A DNA stretch of 64,000 bases from Pedobacter frigiditerrae (GTDB lineage Bacteria > Bacteroidota > Bacteroidia > Sphingobacteriales > Sphingobacteriaceae), in contig NZ_JAVTSS010000001.1 in the NCBI RefSeq assembly GCF_032678705.1, forward strand, positions 2,480,001 through 2,544,000, in the 5' to 3' direction. Below are positions 53,463 to 61,150 of the stretch, piece after piece. The notes under the pieces are model-generated. The model was given only the letters and a program-made list of their open reading frames with translations, was not told the origin of the DNA and did no database searches. How positions within the stretch are numbered: position 1 is the first letter of the stretch; every line of letters starts with the position of its first letter. The position numbers were made by a program, and so were the translations under genes.

Positions 53463-53490
53463 GAAGGATTTTTAAAATTCATACGTCTAA
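53463..53490 (+). promoter_or_regulatory. Candidate ECF sigma promoter, copy 1
   Basis: GAAGGAT (53463-53469), 14 bases, then CGTCTAA (53484-53490). The same two blocks with the same spacing occur at 54946-54973. It directly precedes the sigma gene, which suggests autoregulation. Confidence 0.65.
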
Positions 53491-53503
53491 CATCAAATTG
53501 ATA

Positions 53504-54064
53504 TTGAACGAACAAGATTTAATTTTGCAATTAAAGAAGCGAAATGAAGCGGCGTACCATCACTTGGTAAACGCTTATCGCACCCGTGTGTTCAATACAG
53601 TTTTAAATATTTTGCAAGACGCGGAAGAGGCTGATGATACGGCACAAGAAGTTTTTATACAAGTGTATCACGCCATAGCTTCATTTAAGGGAGATAGTTC
53701 GTTAACAACTTGGTTATACAGAATTGCGGTTAGAAAAGCGTTGGACAAACTTAGACAAAGAAAAAATAGGCAGCGATTGCAAAAATTACTGCCTTGGTGG
53801 ATGCCAAATGATGAAAATCCAAATCAGGTTTTTCATCACCCTGGGATTGCCTTAGAAAACAAAGAAAGAGCAGCAGAATTATTTAAAGCTATAAATGAAC
53901 TGCCAGAAAAACAAAAAGTAGCTTTTACGCTAATAAAAGTTCAAGGTATAAAGTACGATGAAGCGAGTGAAATCATGCAGCAAAGTATTAAAGCCATTGA
54001 ATCTTTAATATCGAGGGCTAAGCAAAATTTACAGAAACAATTACAACACTACAAAAATTCTTAA
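53504..54064 (+). CDS. ECF RNA polymerase sigma factor (CnrH-like position)
   Basis: The protein is 186 residues from a TTG at 53504 (MNEQDLILQLKKRN); a second TTG two codons upstream is also possible, and no ATG lies in frame. Sigma region 2 (about 10-80) has AYRTRVFNTVLNIL, AEEADDTAQEVFIQVYHAI and SLTTWLYRIAVRKALDKLRQ. Region 4 (about 125-180) has LPEKQKVAFTLIKVQGIKYDEASEIM and a helix-turn-helix with QSIKAIESLISRAKQNL. The gene is followed by a TM anti-sigma candidate and a periplasmic helical protein. It probably reads the GAAGGAT/CGTCTAA promoters here. Confidence 0.9.
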   Translation: MNEQDLILQLKKRNEAAYHHLVNAYRTRVFNTVLNILQDAEEADDTAQEVFIQVYHAIASFKGDSSLTTWLYRIAVRKALDKLRQRKNRQRLQKLLPWWMPNDENPNQVFHHPGIALENKERAAELFKAINELPEKQKVAFTLIKVQGIKYDEASEIMQQSIKAIESLISRAKQNLQKQLQHYKNS

Positions 54065-54068
54065 TGTT

Positions 54069-54362
54069 ATGGAACAACATAAAACACCAATAACTGACGA
54101 GTATTTAAAAAGTTTAGAAGGAATTGAAGAAGCAGAGCCAAGAGATTTTTTCTATTCAAGATTAACAAATCGATTAGCTAATGAACAAACACAAAAAGAC
54201 TGGGTTTTCCCATTAAAACCTGCTTGGATGATTTGCACTTTGGCTGTTTTTCTGTTAATAAACACCATCATACTAACTCAAAAAAGTAAACCTCAAAAAA
54301 CTGACGAATCTAATATTGAAGGTTTTGCCAATGCTTACGATCAAAATATTTCATCTTATTAA
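54069..54362 (+). CDS. Single-TM anti-sigma factor candidate
   Basis: The 97-residue protein has a cytoplasmic N-terminal part of about 47 residues, one membrane segment (about 50-67, AWMICTLAVFLLINTII) and a short outer tail. It lies 4 bases after the ECF gene and 6 bases before the CpxP/CnrX-like gene. It has no zinc-binding HxxxCxxC motif, so it is unlike ZAS anti-sigmas and more like the tiny CnrY type, in which an N-terminal helix wraps the sigma factor. This role is inferred from size, topology and position. Confidence 0.65.
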   Translation: MEQHKTPITDEYLKSLEGIEEAEPRDFFYSRLTNRLANEQTQKDWVFPLKPAWMICTLAVFLLINTIILTQKSKPQKTDESNIEGFANAYDQNISSY

Positions 54363-54368
54363 AAGACA

Positions 54369-54932
54369 ATGACCTCAAATAAAAAGATTTTAACTGCCTT
54401 AGTCGTGCTTTTGCTCATTGCAAACGTGGCAACTATTGGGCTATTTTGGTTTAAAAAAGAGAATAAACCTCAACAATTAAAAGGCGGACCAGCAAAATTT
54501 ATCATTAAAGAACTGGGCTTAGATAAAAGTCAGCAAGAGCAGTATTTAGTTTTGGTTGAGGAGCATCAGCAAGGTGTTCGTCCGCTTAGAGATGAAATTA
54601 AAGACGCAAAAGATGATTTTTTTAGCCTTTTAAATCAACCAAATGTTACTGAGGTTGAGAAATTGACAGCAGCAAAAATGGTAAGCGCTTCTACCGAAAA
54701 ACTAGATTTATTGACTTTTAACCATTTTGCAAAAGTTAGGGCCATTTGTAACCCAGCACAGCAGAAAAAATTTGACGATATTATAAAACAAGTGATGCAG
54801 ATGATGGGTGAACAACATCCAAAAGGCAGAGGACCTCATCAAGGTCCACCAATGGATGGACCACCTCATAATGGGCCACCACCACATGAAGGAACAGAAG
54901 GAAACCATCCTCCACCCCCGTCAGAAAATTAA
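54369..54932 (+). CDS. CpxP/Spy/CnrX-like periplasmic protein with His/Pro-rich tail
   Basis: The 187-residue protein has an N-terminal membrane anchor (about 6-26) and a helical domain (about 45-150). The domain has ELGLDKSQQEQYLVLVEEHQQ, RPLRDEIKDAKDDFFSLL and FNHFAKVRAICNPAQQKKFDDIIKQVMQMM, the usual helix-hairpin pattern of metal-resistance (PF13801-like) proteins. The tail (about 155-187) is rich in Pro, Gly and His and could bind metal ions. In CnrYXH systems such a protein senses metal and releases the anti-sigma; the position here fits that role, which is inference. Confidence 0.75.
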   Translation: MTSNKKILTALVVLLLIANVATIGLFWFKKENKPQQLKGGPAKFIIKELGLDKSQQEQYLVLVEEHQQGVRPLRDEIKDAKDDFFSLLNQPNVTEVEKLTAAKMVSASTEKLDLLTFNHFAKVRAICNPAQQKKFDDIIKQVMQMMGEQHPKGRGPHQGPPMDGPPHNGPPPHEGTEGNHPPPPSEN

Positions 54933-54945
54933 TTTTTAGTAGAGC

Positions 54946-54973
54946 GAAGGATTTCAAAATTAGATACGTCTAA
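54946..54973 (+). promoter_or_regulatory. Candidate ECF sigma promoter, copy 2
   Basis: GAAGGAT (54946-54952), 14 bases, CGTCTAA (54967-54973), with the wider context CGAAGGATTT...ATACGTCTAACA shared with copy 1. The YHYH gene starts 37 bases downstream. Confidence 0.65.
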
Positions 54974-55010
54974 CAAGAAAACCCATTAGAAAACCAATAA
55001 TATAAACGAT

Positions 55011-55793
55011 ATGAAATCCATCCGCTTTAACTCACTCATCGCTTTGTCAGCCGTTATTATTTTAGTGAGCTGCAAAAAATCTAGCACAACAGCAACACCT
55101 ACTGTAACTAATCCTGTTGTAGTTACAACAGTAGGTGCAAATGTTCCAGATGTTTACAAAAAAATATACGGTGCATCTAGCATCACATCAGATGGAACTT
55201 ACATCACCATAAAAACAACTGGTTTACCAGACCATAAAAGTGCTTATTACGCAACTTCAAACGCTCTTTACGAAGCATTTACAGGAACAACTTTTGGTGG
55301 TTTTGCCTTTAATAAAAACCCCAGCACTTTAGCTGCGCAAAATTATACCTTTAAAATTCCTTTAAATCCTGCAATAAATGCTGCACACGCAACAACTCCA
55401 ATGGGCCCAATGGGTGTGGCTATTAATGGCATACCTTTGTATAACCAATATGCTGGTGGTGGTGCTGCTTTAAGTGGAGAAATTGTAAGTTTCGACCAAG
55501 GTTGGGGACATCCAGACCCAGGTTCACATTACCACTACCACGTTGAGCCCATCAAGTTAACAACAGCAAAAGGTTCTGATGCCTTAATGGGTTTCTTGTT
55601 AGATGGATTTCCAGTTTATGGCCCTAAAGAGAATGGTGCAACGGTGGCAACAGCAAGTTTAGATGCATACCACGGACATACAAGTGTAACTGCAGACTAC
55701 CCTGCGGGCATTTATCACTACCACTTTTCTACAGATGCACCATATTTAAATGGAAATGGCTTTTACGGAACCGCAGGAACAGTAACTTATTAA
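55011..55793 (+). CDS. YHYH-motif lipoprotein
   Basis: The 260-residue protein has a lipobox (Cys21 in LVSCKK). The YHYH family signature appears as HYHYH in PGSHYHYHVEP (about 176-186) and YHYH in GIYHYHFSTDAP near the C-terminus, with the NGIPLYN and GFLLDGFPVYGP strands in between. His-rich motifs of this kind are good metal-binding candidates, but no activity is known for the family. It is preceded by ECF promoter copy 2 and overlaps the MORN gene by one base (TAATG), so it heads an operon with MORN and SCO1 genes. Confidence 0.88.
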   Translation: MKSIRFNSLIALSAVIILVSCKKSSTTATPTVTNPVVVTTVGANVPDVYKKIYGASSITSDGTYITIKTTGLPDHKSAYYATSNALYEAFTGTTFGGFAFNKNPSTLAAQNYTFKIPLNPAINAAHATTPMGPMGVAINGIPLYNQYAGGGAALSGEIVSFDQGWGHPDPGSHYHYHVEPIKLTTAKGSDALMGFLLDGFPVYGPKENGATVATASLDAYHGHTSVTADYPAGIYHYHFSTDAPYLNGNGFYGTAGTVTY

Positions 55794-56398
55794 TGCTCAA
55801 ATATAAATTCAATATTTCTTTGGTTATCGCTCTTTTTGTTTTGCATTCTTGTAAAAATGAGAAGAGTGATAACCATTTAAAAACCATTAAAAAAGTACTA
55901 ACAAATTATGTAAATGCAGATAGTTGGGATTTTAAGAACGTTGCAGATACAATTTATTACAAAGACAAACTCTTTACTGGTATCCAATTTTCATTATATC
56001 CCTCTGGCGATACTTTATTTGTTAAACCTTGTTATGCTGGTTTGCAGGAAGGCATTTCTAAAACTTGGTATCCGAATAAACAGTTGGCAGAAGAGCGATT
56101 GTACATATCTGGCAAAAAAGAAGGAGTACATAAAGGTTGGTGGCCAGATGGAAAATTAAAGTTCACTTACGAATTTGATAACGATGAATTTAATGGCCTT
56201 ATCAAAGAATGGTACAATACGGGAAACCCTTTTAAAGAATTCCACATGGTTAAAGGTTACGAAGAAGGCAGCCAAAAAATGTGGTGGATAAATGGAAAAA
56301 CAAGAGCAAATTACATCATTAAAAACGGAAGAAGATATGGCTTACTCGGCACAAAAAACTGCATCAACGTTGCAGATAGCGTTTTTATTAGTCGTTAG
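55793..56398 (+). CDS. MORN-repeat lipoprotein
   Basis: The 201-residue protein has a lipobox (Cys20 in LHSCKN). At least four MORN-variant repeats (PF07661 type) follow: GISKTWYPNKQLAEERLY, GVHKGWWPDGKLKFTYEF, GLIKEWYNTGNPFKEFHM and GSQKMWWINGKTRANYII. These beta-hairpin repeats usually mediate protein or lipid contacts; no catalytic role is known. It is coupled to the YHYH gene upstream, and its 3' end overlaps the SCO gene start region by about 62 bases in another frame. Confidence 0.82.
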   Translation: MLKYKFNISLVIALFVLHSCKNEKSDNHLKTIKKVLTNYVNADSWDFKNVADTIYYKDKLFTGIQFSLYPSGDTLFVKPCYAGLQEGISKTWYPNKQLAEERLYISGKKEGVHKGWWPDGKLKFTYEFDNDEFNGLIKEWYNTGNPFKEFHMVKGYEEGSQKMWWINGKTRANYIIKNGRRYGLLGTKNCINVADSVFISR

Positions 56399-57011
56399 CA
56401 TAATTTGTTATGCTTGCCAAAGCGAAACAAAAACAGAACATTTACCATATTACAATACACCAAATTTCACACCTTTATTCATCAACAATAAGGATTCGGT
56501 TAATCTGTTGGTGCCTCATCAAATTGCAAATTTTGCTTTTAAGAATCAGAATAATCAAACCATTACCCAAAAAGATGTGGAAGGTAAAATCCATATTGCC
56601 GATTTCTTTTTTACAAGTTGTGGCAGTATTTGTCCAATAATGACAACCCACATGAAAAAGATTGATTCGGTTTATAAGGATGAAAAAGACCTTGTTTTGC
56701 TCTCTTACAGCGTTACTCCTTGGCTAGACAGTGTTAAAATTTTAAAGGATTATGCTCAAAGGTATAATGTGACCAATCCCAATTGGCATTTTTTAACAGG
56801 CAGTAAGTCTGATATTTACACCCTCGCCAGACAATCTTATTTCGCTGAAGAAGATTTAGGTTTCACCAAAGACAGCACTAACTTTTTGCATACCGAACAC
56901 TTTTTATTAATAGATAAAAACAAGAGAATTAGAGGTATTTATAACGGAACACTTGAGTTAGAAATTAATCAACTGATAAAGGATATTGCCATTTTAAGAA
57001 AAGAAGATTAA
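56337..57011 (+). CDS. SCO1/SenC family copper chaperone/thiol protein
   Basis: The protein is 224 residues from the ATG at 56337. It has an N-terminal hydrophobic signal or anchor (about 13-27). The SCO signature is complete: TSCGSICP with Cys95 and Cys99, and the downstream copper-ligand His (His185 in LHTEHFLLID). The thioredoxin fold continues with VLLSYSVTPWLDS and NWHFLTGS. SCO proteins deliver copper to cytochrome oxidase or act as thiol-disulfide proteins in the periplasm. It is last in the likely ECF-controlled operon. A longer reading from 56292 overlaps MORN further and is less likely. Confidence 0.9.
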   Translation: MAYSAQKTASTLQIAFLLVVSIICYACQSETKTEHLPYYNTPNFTPLFINNKDSVNLLVPHQIANFAFKNQNNQTITQKDVEGKIHIADFFFTSCGSICPIMTTHMKKIDSVYKDEKDLVLLSYSVTPWLDSVKILKDYAQRYNVTNPNWHFLTGSKSDIYTLARQSYFAEEDLGFTKDSTNFLHTEHFLLIDKNKRIRGIYNGTLELEINQLIKDIAILRKED

Positions 57012-57059
57012 TTTATAACTACATAGACACATAGTTAAAACCACTCTATGTTTTTCCAT

Positions 57060-57180
57060 TAGAAAAATATTGTCATCACTCTTCGGATAGTGAAGCCCTT
57101 CTTTCCACTTTACTTCGGGTAACCGCAAGGGTTACCCCTACGTGCTCGTTCCAATAAGGTTTATATTTTAAAGTCAGTAA
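57060..57180. other. Intergenic spacer with degenerate structured repeat
   Basis: The 282-base spacer has a stem GGGTAACCGCAAGGGTTACCC (57117-57137) and a stretch CCAATAAGGTTTA that resembles the end of the ATCAGGTTTA element. I see no gene in it. Confidence 0.45.
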
Positions 57181-57265
57181 TTCTTCGGGAAGTTTCCTTA
57201 TACAATCCCAATATATTATTCATTTCTATGTAACCTATGTATCTATGTGGTTAAATATCATTTTA

Positions 57266-57273
57266 TATATTTG
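57266..57273 (+). promoter_or_regulatory. -7 element before the 57.3-kb gene
   Basis: TATATTTG is an exact TAnnTTTG match 20 bases before the ATG at 57294; no good -33 is seen. Confidence 0.5.
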
Positions 57274-57293
57274 CTATAACAATTACCACATCT

Positions 57294-58001
57294 ATGAAAA
57301 AAATATACGCCCTTTTACTGCTAAGCATTTTCGCCTCTCAAATCAATGCCCAAACAGTAACACCAAGTAGTAAAACATTATCCAAAACAGAATCCGACGA
57401 GTTTTTTACCACAGCTTTTAAAAAGAAAAACTTAATCAATTTCCCAATATTTAGAGCTTATACCTATACCGATAAAAGCGGGACCTATAATGTTGCTTTA
57501 ACTGAAAGCGCCGACACGGTTAATAAGGAAAAAGATACCGTTAACTATACCATCAAAGCTTTTAACTTTAAAGTCGACAAAGCCATAACCTTAAAAAAAT
57601 GGGAAATAAACGATTTTAAAACCCCAACCGTAAAAGGCAATGAAAAAGAAACTTCAATATGGTTTTGGACAAAATATTGTGAGTTTAATGATTTAGATGG
57701 CGATGGCTTAGTAGAACCAATTATTGTTTATGGAACTTTCGGTGCCAATGGTTATGACGATGGCAGAGCTAAAATCTTAATTTATTATAAAGGGTTAAAA
57801 ACAGCAATCAGACACCAAAATGGCGTTTTAGATAATGAACGTAAAACCCAAGTAGATCTAACATTCTATAGCTTACCAGCAACAATACAATCTCATTTAA
57901 AAGAATTGATGGAGAAAATGGTTAAAAATAAACACGCCATCTTCCCTACTGCCTACGCTGATAAGATGGATAAAAAGGCAACTCAAATTGCAAATGAGTA
58001 A
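57294..58001 (+). CDS. Secreted protein with EF-hand-like loop (M949_RS01915-like)
   Basis: The 235-residue protein has a signal peptide (ending INAQ). The central part has DLDGDGLVEPIIVYG (about 144-158), a calcium-loop-like DxDxDG motif, then YDDGRAKILIYYKG and RHQNGVLDNERKTQVD. The pattern agrees with a Bacteroidota family annotated as M949_RS01915; I am not certain of the match, and its proposed surface polysaccharide role is unproven. The next gene overlaps its stop by 8 bases. Confidence 0.7.
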   Translation: MKKIYALLLLSIFASQINAQTVTPSSKTLSKTESDEFFTTAFKKKNLINFPIFRAYTYTDKSGTYNVALTESADTVNKEKDTVNYTIKAFNFKVDKAITLKKWEINDFKTPTVKGNEKETSIWFWTKYCEFNDLDGDGLVEPIIVYGTFGANGYDDGRAKILIYYKGLKTAIRHQNGVLDNERKTQVDLTFYSLPATIQSHLKELMEKMVKNKHAIFPTAYADKMDKKATQIANE

Positions 58002-58530
58002 AAATTTCTTTAGGCATTTAATCATTGTAATCATCTTTTTGATAGTTGATTATGTACTGATTTGGTTTTGGGTAAAAAGTATGAATCCAGAGCCGAGTGG
58101 TTCTATCGCTTTGCTTTTCCTATTACCATTTACAGTTATTCTAAATTTGATAATAGCACTCATTCTATATATTAAAAAGAAAAAATATGTTCTCTATTTT
58201 ATTATGAATGCTTTAATTTCTCCTTTTTTAATGTCTTATCTATTTAAACAGGGAATAAGCAGAAGCTTAGATAATACATATCAAGAGTGGAGTTTTAGAA
58301 TTGCAGATACCACTTTTAATATCACTAGAGAGAAACAGGACAAATATTTTAGTATGACTTATAGTAATACTGAAGGAATGTCTGTCGGATTCTTAAATGG
58401 AAATTACAAGTCAGTTAAAGACGGTTATTTATTAACTACGGATTCTAACCAGTACATCATAAAAAATGATTTCCTTTTTGGCTTTAGAAAAAAAGGTGAC
58501 AGTATAAAACTTACCAAAACCTTATTCTAA
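57994..58530 (+). CDS. Membrane protein of unknown function
   Basis: The protein is 178 residues from the ATG at 57994, which overlaps the stop of the preceding gene by 8 bases. It has hydrophobic segments at about 6-24, 36-56 and 63-82, then a soluble C-terminal domain of about 95 residues with 'WSFRIADTTFNITREKQDKYFSMTYSNTEG' that looks like beta strands. I recognise no family. The overlap implies coupling to the secreted protein upstream. Confidence 0.68.
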   Translation: MSKNFFRHLIIVIIFLIVDYVLIWFWVKSMNPEPSGSIALLFLLPFTVILNLIIALILYIKKKKYVLYFIMNALISPFLMSYLFKQGISRSLDNTYQEWSFRIADTTFNITREKQDKYFSMTYSNTEGMSVGFLNGNYKSVKDGYLLTTDSNQYIIKNDFLFGFRKKGDSIKLTKTLF

Positions 58531-58598
58531 TTTCAACCAATTAATTTTCAGTTAATTATGTATATTTAATTAACTAATTCAAACTAAAATTAATTGCA

Positions 58599-59123
58599 AT
58601 GAAAAAATTATCGTTTCTATTTTTACTTGCCTTGTCTTTTGCTGCTTGCCAAAACAAGGAAACCACAGCTACAGCTGGTTCAAGTGCTGATACTACAAAG
58701 TATCCTTACACCATTAAAGACCCAGAAGAATGGGAAATGAACAAAGACCCGAAAAATTTATTGGCAGCTATGAACGCTGTAAAAGCTTTTGAAAATTTAG
58801 ATACCGCTGCTTTAAAAGAATTTATTGGAGATAGCATTAACCTTGTGGTTGATGGTTATGAATTTAAAGGTTTAAAGGCCGAATTCATTAAATCTGCTCA
58901 AGAAGAGATGAATAAATACAAAAACATCACCATTACATTGCAAGACCGCGAATCTGTTATCAATAAAGATAAAACTGAAGAATGGGTTAGCTTATGGTAC
59001 AAACAAGTTCATGAAACTAAAGATGGCAAAAAAGATAGCTTAAACTTCTTTAATGACTTAAGAATCAAAAACGGTAAGGTTATCATTTGGAGTGAGTATA
59101 TTCAACATCCGATGGCTAAATAA
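58599..59123 (+). CDS. Lipoprotein with SnoaL/NTF2-like fold
   Basis: The 174-residue protein has a lipobox (Cys17 in SFAACQNK). The mature domain has LLAAMNAVKAFENLDTAALKEFIGDSINLVVDG, then 'EWVSLWYKQVHETKDGKKDSLNFFNDLRIKNGKVIIWSEY'. The helix followed by a curved sheet is the NTF2-like pattern of SnoaL proteins. It is membrane-anchored; ligand and role are unknown. A near-consensus TATATTTA (58561-58568) may be its -7 element. Confidence 0.8.
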   Translation: MKKLSFLFLLALSFAACQNKETTATAGSSADTTKYPYTIKDPEEWEMNKDPKNLLAAMNAVKAFENLDTAALKEFIGDSINLVVDGYEFKGLKAEFIKSAQEEMNKYKNITITLQDRESVINKDKTEEWVSLWYKQVHETKDGKKDSLNFFNDLRIKNGKVIIWSEYIQHPMAK

Positions 59124-59127
59124 TGGT

Positions 59128-59175
59128 TTGTCAGTCTGAGCGTAGTCGAAGAACGATTACGCTCGAGACTGACAA
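59128..59175 (+). terminator. Hairpin after the NTF2-like lipoprotein
   Basis: TTGTCAGTCTGAGCG (59128-59142) pairs with CGCTCGAGACTGACAA (59160-59175) over about 15 bases with one bulge. It is also a GTCA/TGAC repeat-family member. Confidence 0.7.
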
Positions 59176-59187
59176 TAATATTTTAAT

Positions 59188-59285
59188 TTTGTCATGCAGA
59201 ACTTGTACCGATTTTACATTGGTAGCTTGCGAAGCATCTCAAGATTAACCTTACTAAGAGATTCTTCGTTCCTCAGAATGACAAA
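59188..59285. repeat. Nested inverted repeat TTTGTCAT...ATGACAAA
   Basis: The outer arms TTTGTCAT (59188-59195) and ATGACAAA (59278-59285) pair perfectly; the inner sequence has 'gaagcatctcaag' and 'agagattcttcg' arms. Its right half is nearly identical to that of the element at 34494-34568. Confidence 0.75.
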
Positions 59286-59291
59286 CAAACA

Positions 59292-60590
59292 TTACCCGTG
59301 TTTCTTTTTCTTATTCATTATCGCCTTTTGGCCAATACCAAAATTTGAAGTTTTAGAGTTACTCTCCTTCTTTTTATGAAACGCCGCATCACGATGATTT
59401 TCTTCATCCTCTTGCTCTGCTAATATTTTATTCTTTTGAGCTTTTGCTTTAGTTACTTCTTCTACCAACAAATCTTCAGGCAAATCTGCCACTTCAATTT
59501 TCTGACCAATCGCTTGTTCAATTTTACGAACTTGTGGCAACTCTAAATCGGTGGTAAAAGTAATAGCAACAACTTCTTCATCGCCCTGCTTAATTACCCT
59601 ATTTAAGTAAGTTTCCTTTTGTACAGGTAATTCAAAATGGAAAATAAATGGGATGCCTTCCAAATCCATTTGCTGTAAGCCTTCATTTGCTACAATTAAA
59701 ACACGAGCTTCACTTATAGCTTTAAAGTCTTCAATATCATCAAAACCCGCCTCGTCAAAAAATAAAGGTTTGTAAACAAAAATATCATCGGCCTTGCCAT
59801 CAAATAAATCTTTTGATAAAGTTTGAGCTGTTAAACGGGTATTTACAAAAACCACTACTTTATCAAATACTTCAGCATCTTTTAAAAGCAGATTAAGCAA
59901 ATTTAACTTCGTTCTAAAATTAGGAACGTGATATAAAAGCTGTGTATACGTTTCTGTTTCGTTCTCCTCTAATTCATCAACTTCTATAGTGGTAGGCAAT
60001 TTCATAAAGTTCTCAATCATTAAATCGAGCCTGTCATGCATTACATCAGTAAAAATTAAATGTTGACATTTCTGTATGCTGTTTGCCAATTCATTAATAG
60101 GTAATTGCATTCCTAACTTCACCATTTCTGCAGCATCATCTACCACAAACATTTGAATTTTATTAGTGTTTAATCCTAATTTCAAATAAACAGCCCTAGC
60201 TCTAGAAGGTACGGCAACCACAATATCAACGCCATCCGTCAACTCATTAATTTGAGTTTCCATTGCTCCATCGGCATGTATTCCTACAATACGAATAGTC
60301 TGATTTCTATTTAAAAGCTGAAATTGCTCCATCACTTCTAGCACTCTTTCTTTAGTTGGCACTAAAATTAAAGCTCTTGGCGCTTCTTCAAAACCATATT
60401 TTAAACGCATTAAAACCCCTAAAATATAAGTAGTAGTTTTTCCACATCCCTCGGGACCAATTGCTATAATATCTTGACCACCTAAAATACGTGACATTGT
60501 TCTAGCCTGAATTTCTTTTGGACTGAGGTATCCTGCAGCTGTCATTGCCGATACTAATGGTTTGCTTAATTTTAATTGTTCTAAAGACAC
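59292..60590 (-). CDS. DEAD-box-like protein with degenerate motifs
   Basis: The protein is 432 residues from a GTG at 60590, giving the start VSLEQLKLSKPLVSAMTAAGY that fits DEAD-box helicases. Walker A GPEGCGKT (45-52) and LILVPTKER (motif Ia region) are intact. Motif II is DDAA (151-154) instead of DEAD, motif III reads FTDV instead of SAT, and the arginine-finger motif VI is LNRVIKQG instead of HRxGRxGR. ATP may bind, but hydrolysis or unwinding is doubtful; an RNA-binding scaffold role is plausible. The tail is Lys-rich. A TTG at 60620 overlaps the -7 element and is unlikely to be the start. Confidence 0.88.
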   Translation of the reverse strand: MSLEQLKLSKPLVSAMTAAGYLSPKEIQARTMSRILGGQDIIAIGPEGCGKTTTYILGVLMRLKYGFEEAPRALILVPTKERVLEVMEQFQLLNRNQTIRIVGIHADGAMETQINELTDGVDIVVAVPSRARAVYLKLGLNTNKIQMFVVDDAAEMVKLGMQLPINELANSIQKCQHLIFTDVMHDRLDLMIENFMKLPTTIEVDELEENETETYTQLLYHVPNFRTKLNLLNLLLKDAEVFDKVVVFVNTRLTAQTLSKDLFDGKADDIFVYKPLFFDEAGFDDIEDFKAISEARVLIVANEGLQQMDLEGIPFIFHFELPVQKETYLNRVIKQGDEEVVAITFTTDLELPQVRKIEQAIGQKIEVADLPEDLLVEEVTKAKAQKNKILAEQEDEENHRDAAFHKKKESNSKTSNFGIGQKAIMNKKKKHG

Positions 60591-60617
60591 TTTTTGTTCT
60601 GTAAATTGATAATGAGG

Positions 60618-60625
60618 CAAAATTA
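60618..60625 (-). promoter_or_regulatory. -7 element of the DEAD-box-like gene
   Basis: On the minus strand this reads TAATTTTG, an exact TAnnTTTG match. Transcription would begin about 20 bases before the GTG at 60590. No well-spaced -33 is visible. Confidence 0.5.
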
Positions 60626-60739
60626 CGGAAAATAAAAGGGAGTATGGTAAATCGACAATTTTATTAAATTGATTTATTTTTTAAATGCTTGTAGCGTTTA
60701 ATAAGTGATGTTCGTATTGGCTATAAAACAAATTAAATT

Positions 60740-61147
60740 ATGAAGAAACTGATTTACTTATTGGCATTAATCATCACATTTTCGGCTTGTAAAAAGGAAA
60801 GCACTTCTAATCATTTTAAGGGTAATTATACTGGTACTTTTAGAACTTCATTAGGTACAAACAAGGTTATAACTGATACTGAGATTACTTTTTCTGATAA
60901 CCTATTTAAAGTTAATAAAGGAGCTAAATTAGCCAGTGGAACATTTAAAATTAACAACTCCAAAACAGTAACTTTTGAAGACAAAAATATTTGGACTGCC
61001 GACTTTGACTGGAATTTAATTCTTAATGGAAACTTTGAATATCAAATTAAAGGAGATAGCTTAATTTTATCAAGAAACCTAAATACAAACCCTGCATCAA
61101 GCTATCTTTATCCTTATTATGAATATAGGTTAAAGCGCAACAATTAA
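60740..61147 (+). CDS. Small lipoprotein upstream of the second ECF sigma gene
   Basis: The 135-residue protein has a lipobox (Cys17 in FSACKK). Its mature part has 'FKGNYTGTFRTSLG', then alternating strands to a C-terminal 'SYLYPYYEYRL', suggesting a small lipocalin-like beta-barrel. I do not recognise the family. It ends 3 bases before the ECF sigma gene, so the two are probably cotranscribed. Confidence 0.7.
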   Translation: MKKLIYLLALIITFSACKKESTSNHFKGNYTGTFRTSLGTNKVITDTEITFSDNLFKVNKGAKLASGTFKINNSKTVTFEDKNIWTADFDWNLILNGNFEYQIKGDSLILSRNLNTNPASSYLYPYYEYRLKRNN

Positions 61148-61150
61148 TAA

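Noticed and set aside
60590..60620. TTG at 60620 as the start of the DEAD-box-like gene
   Set aside because: It overlaps an exact -7 promoter element, and the GTG at 60590 gives the family-typical N-terminus.
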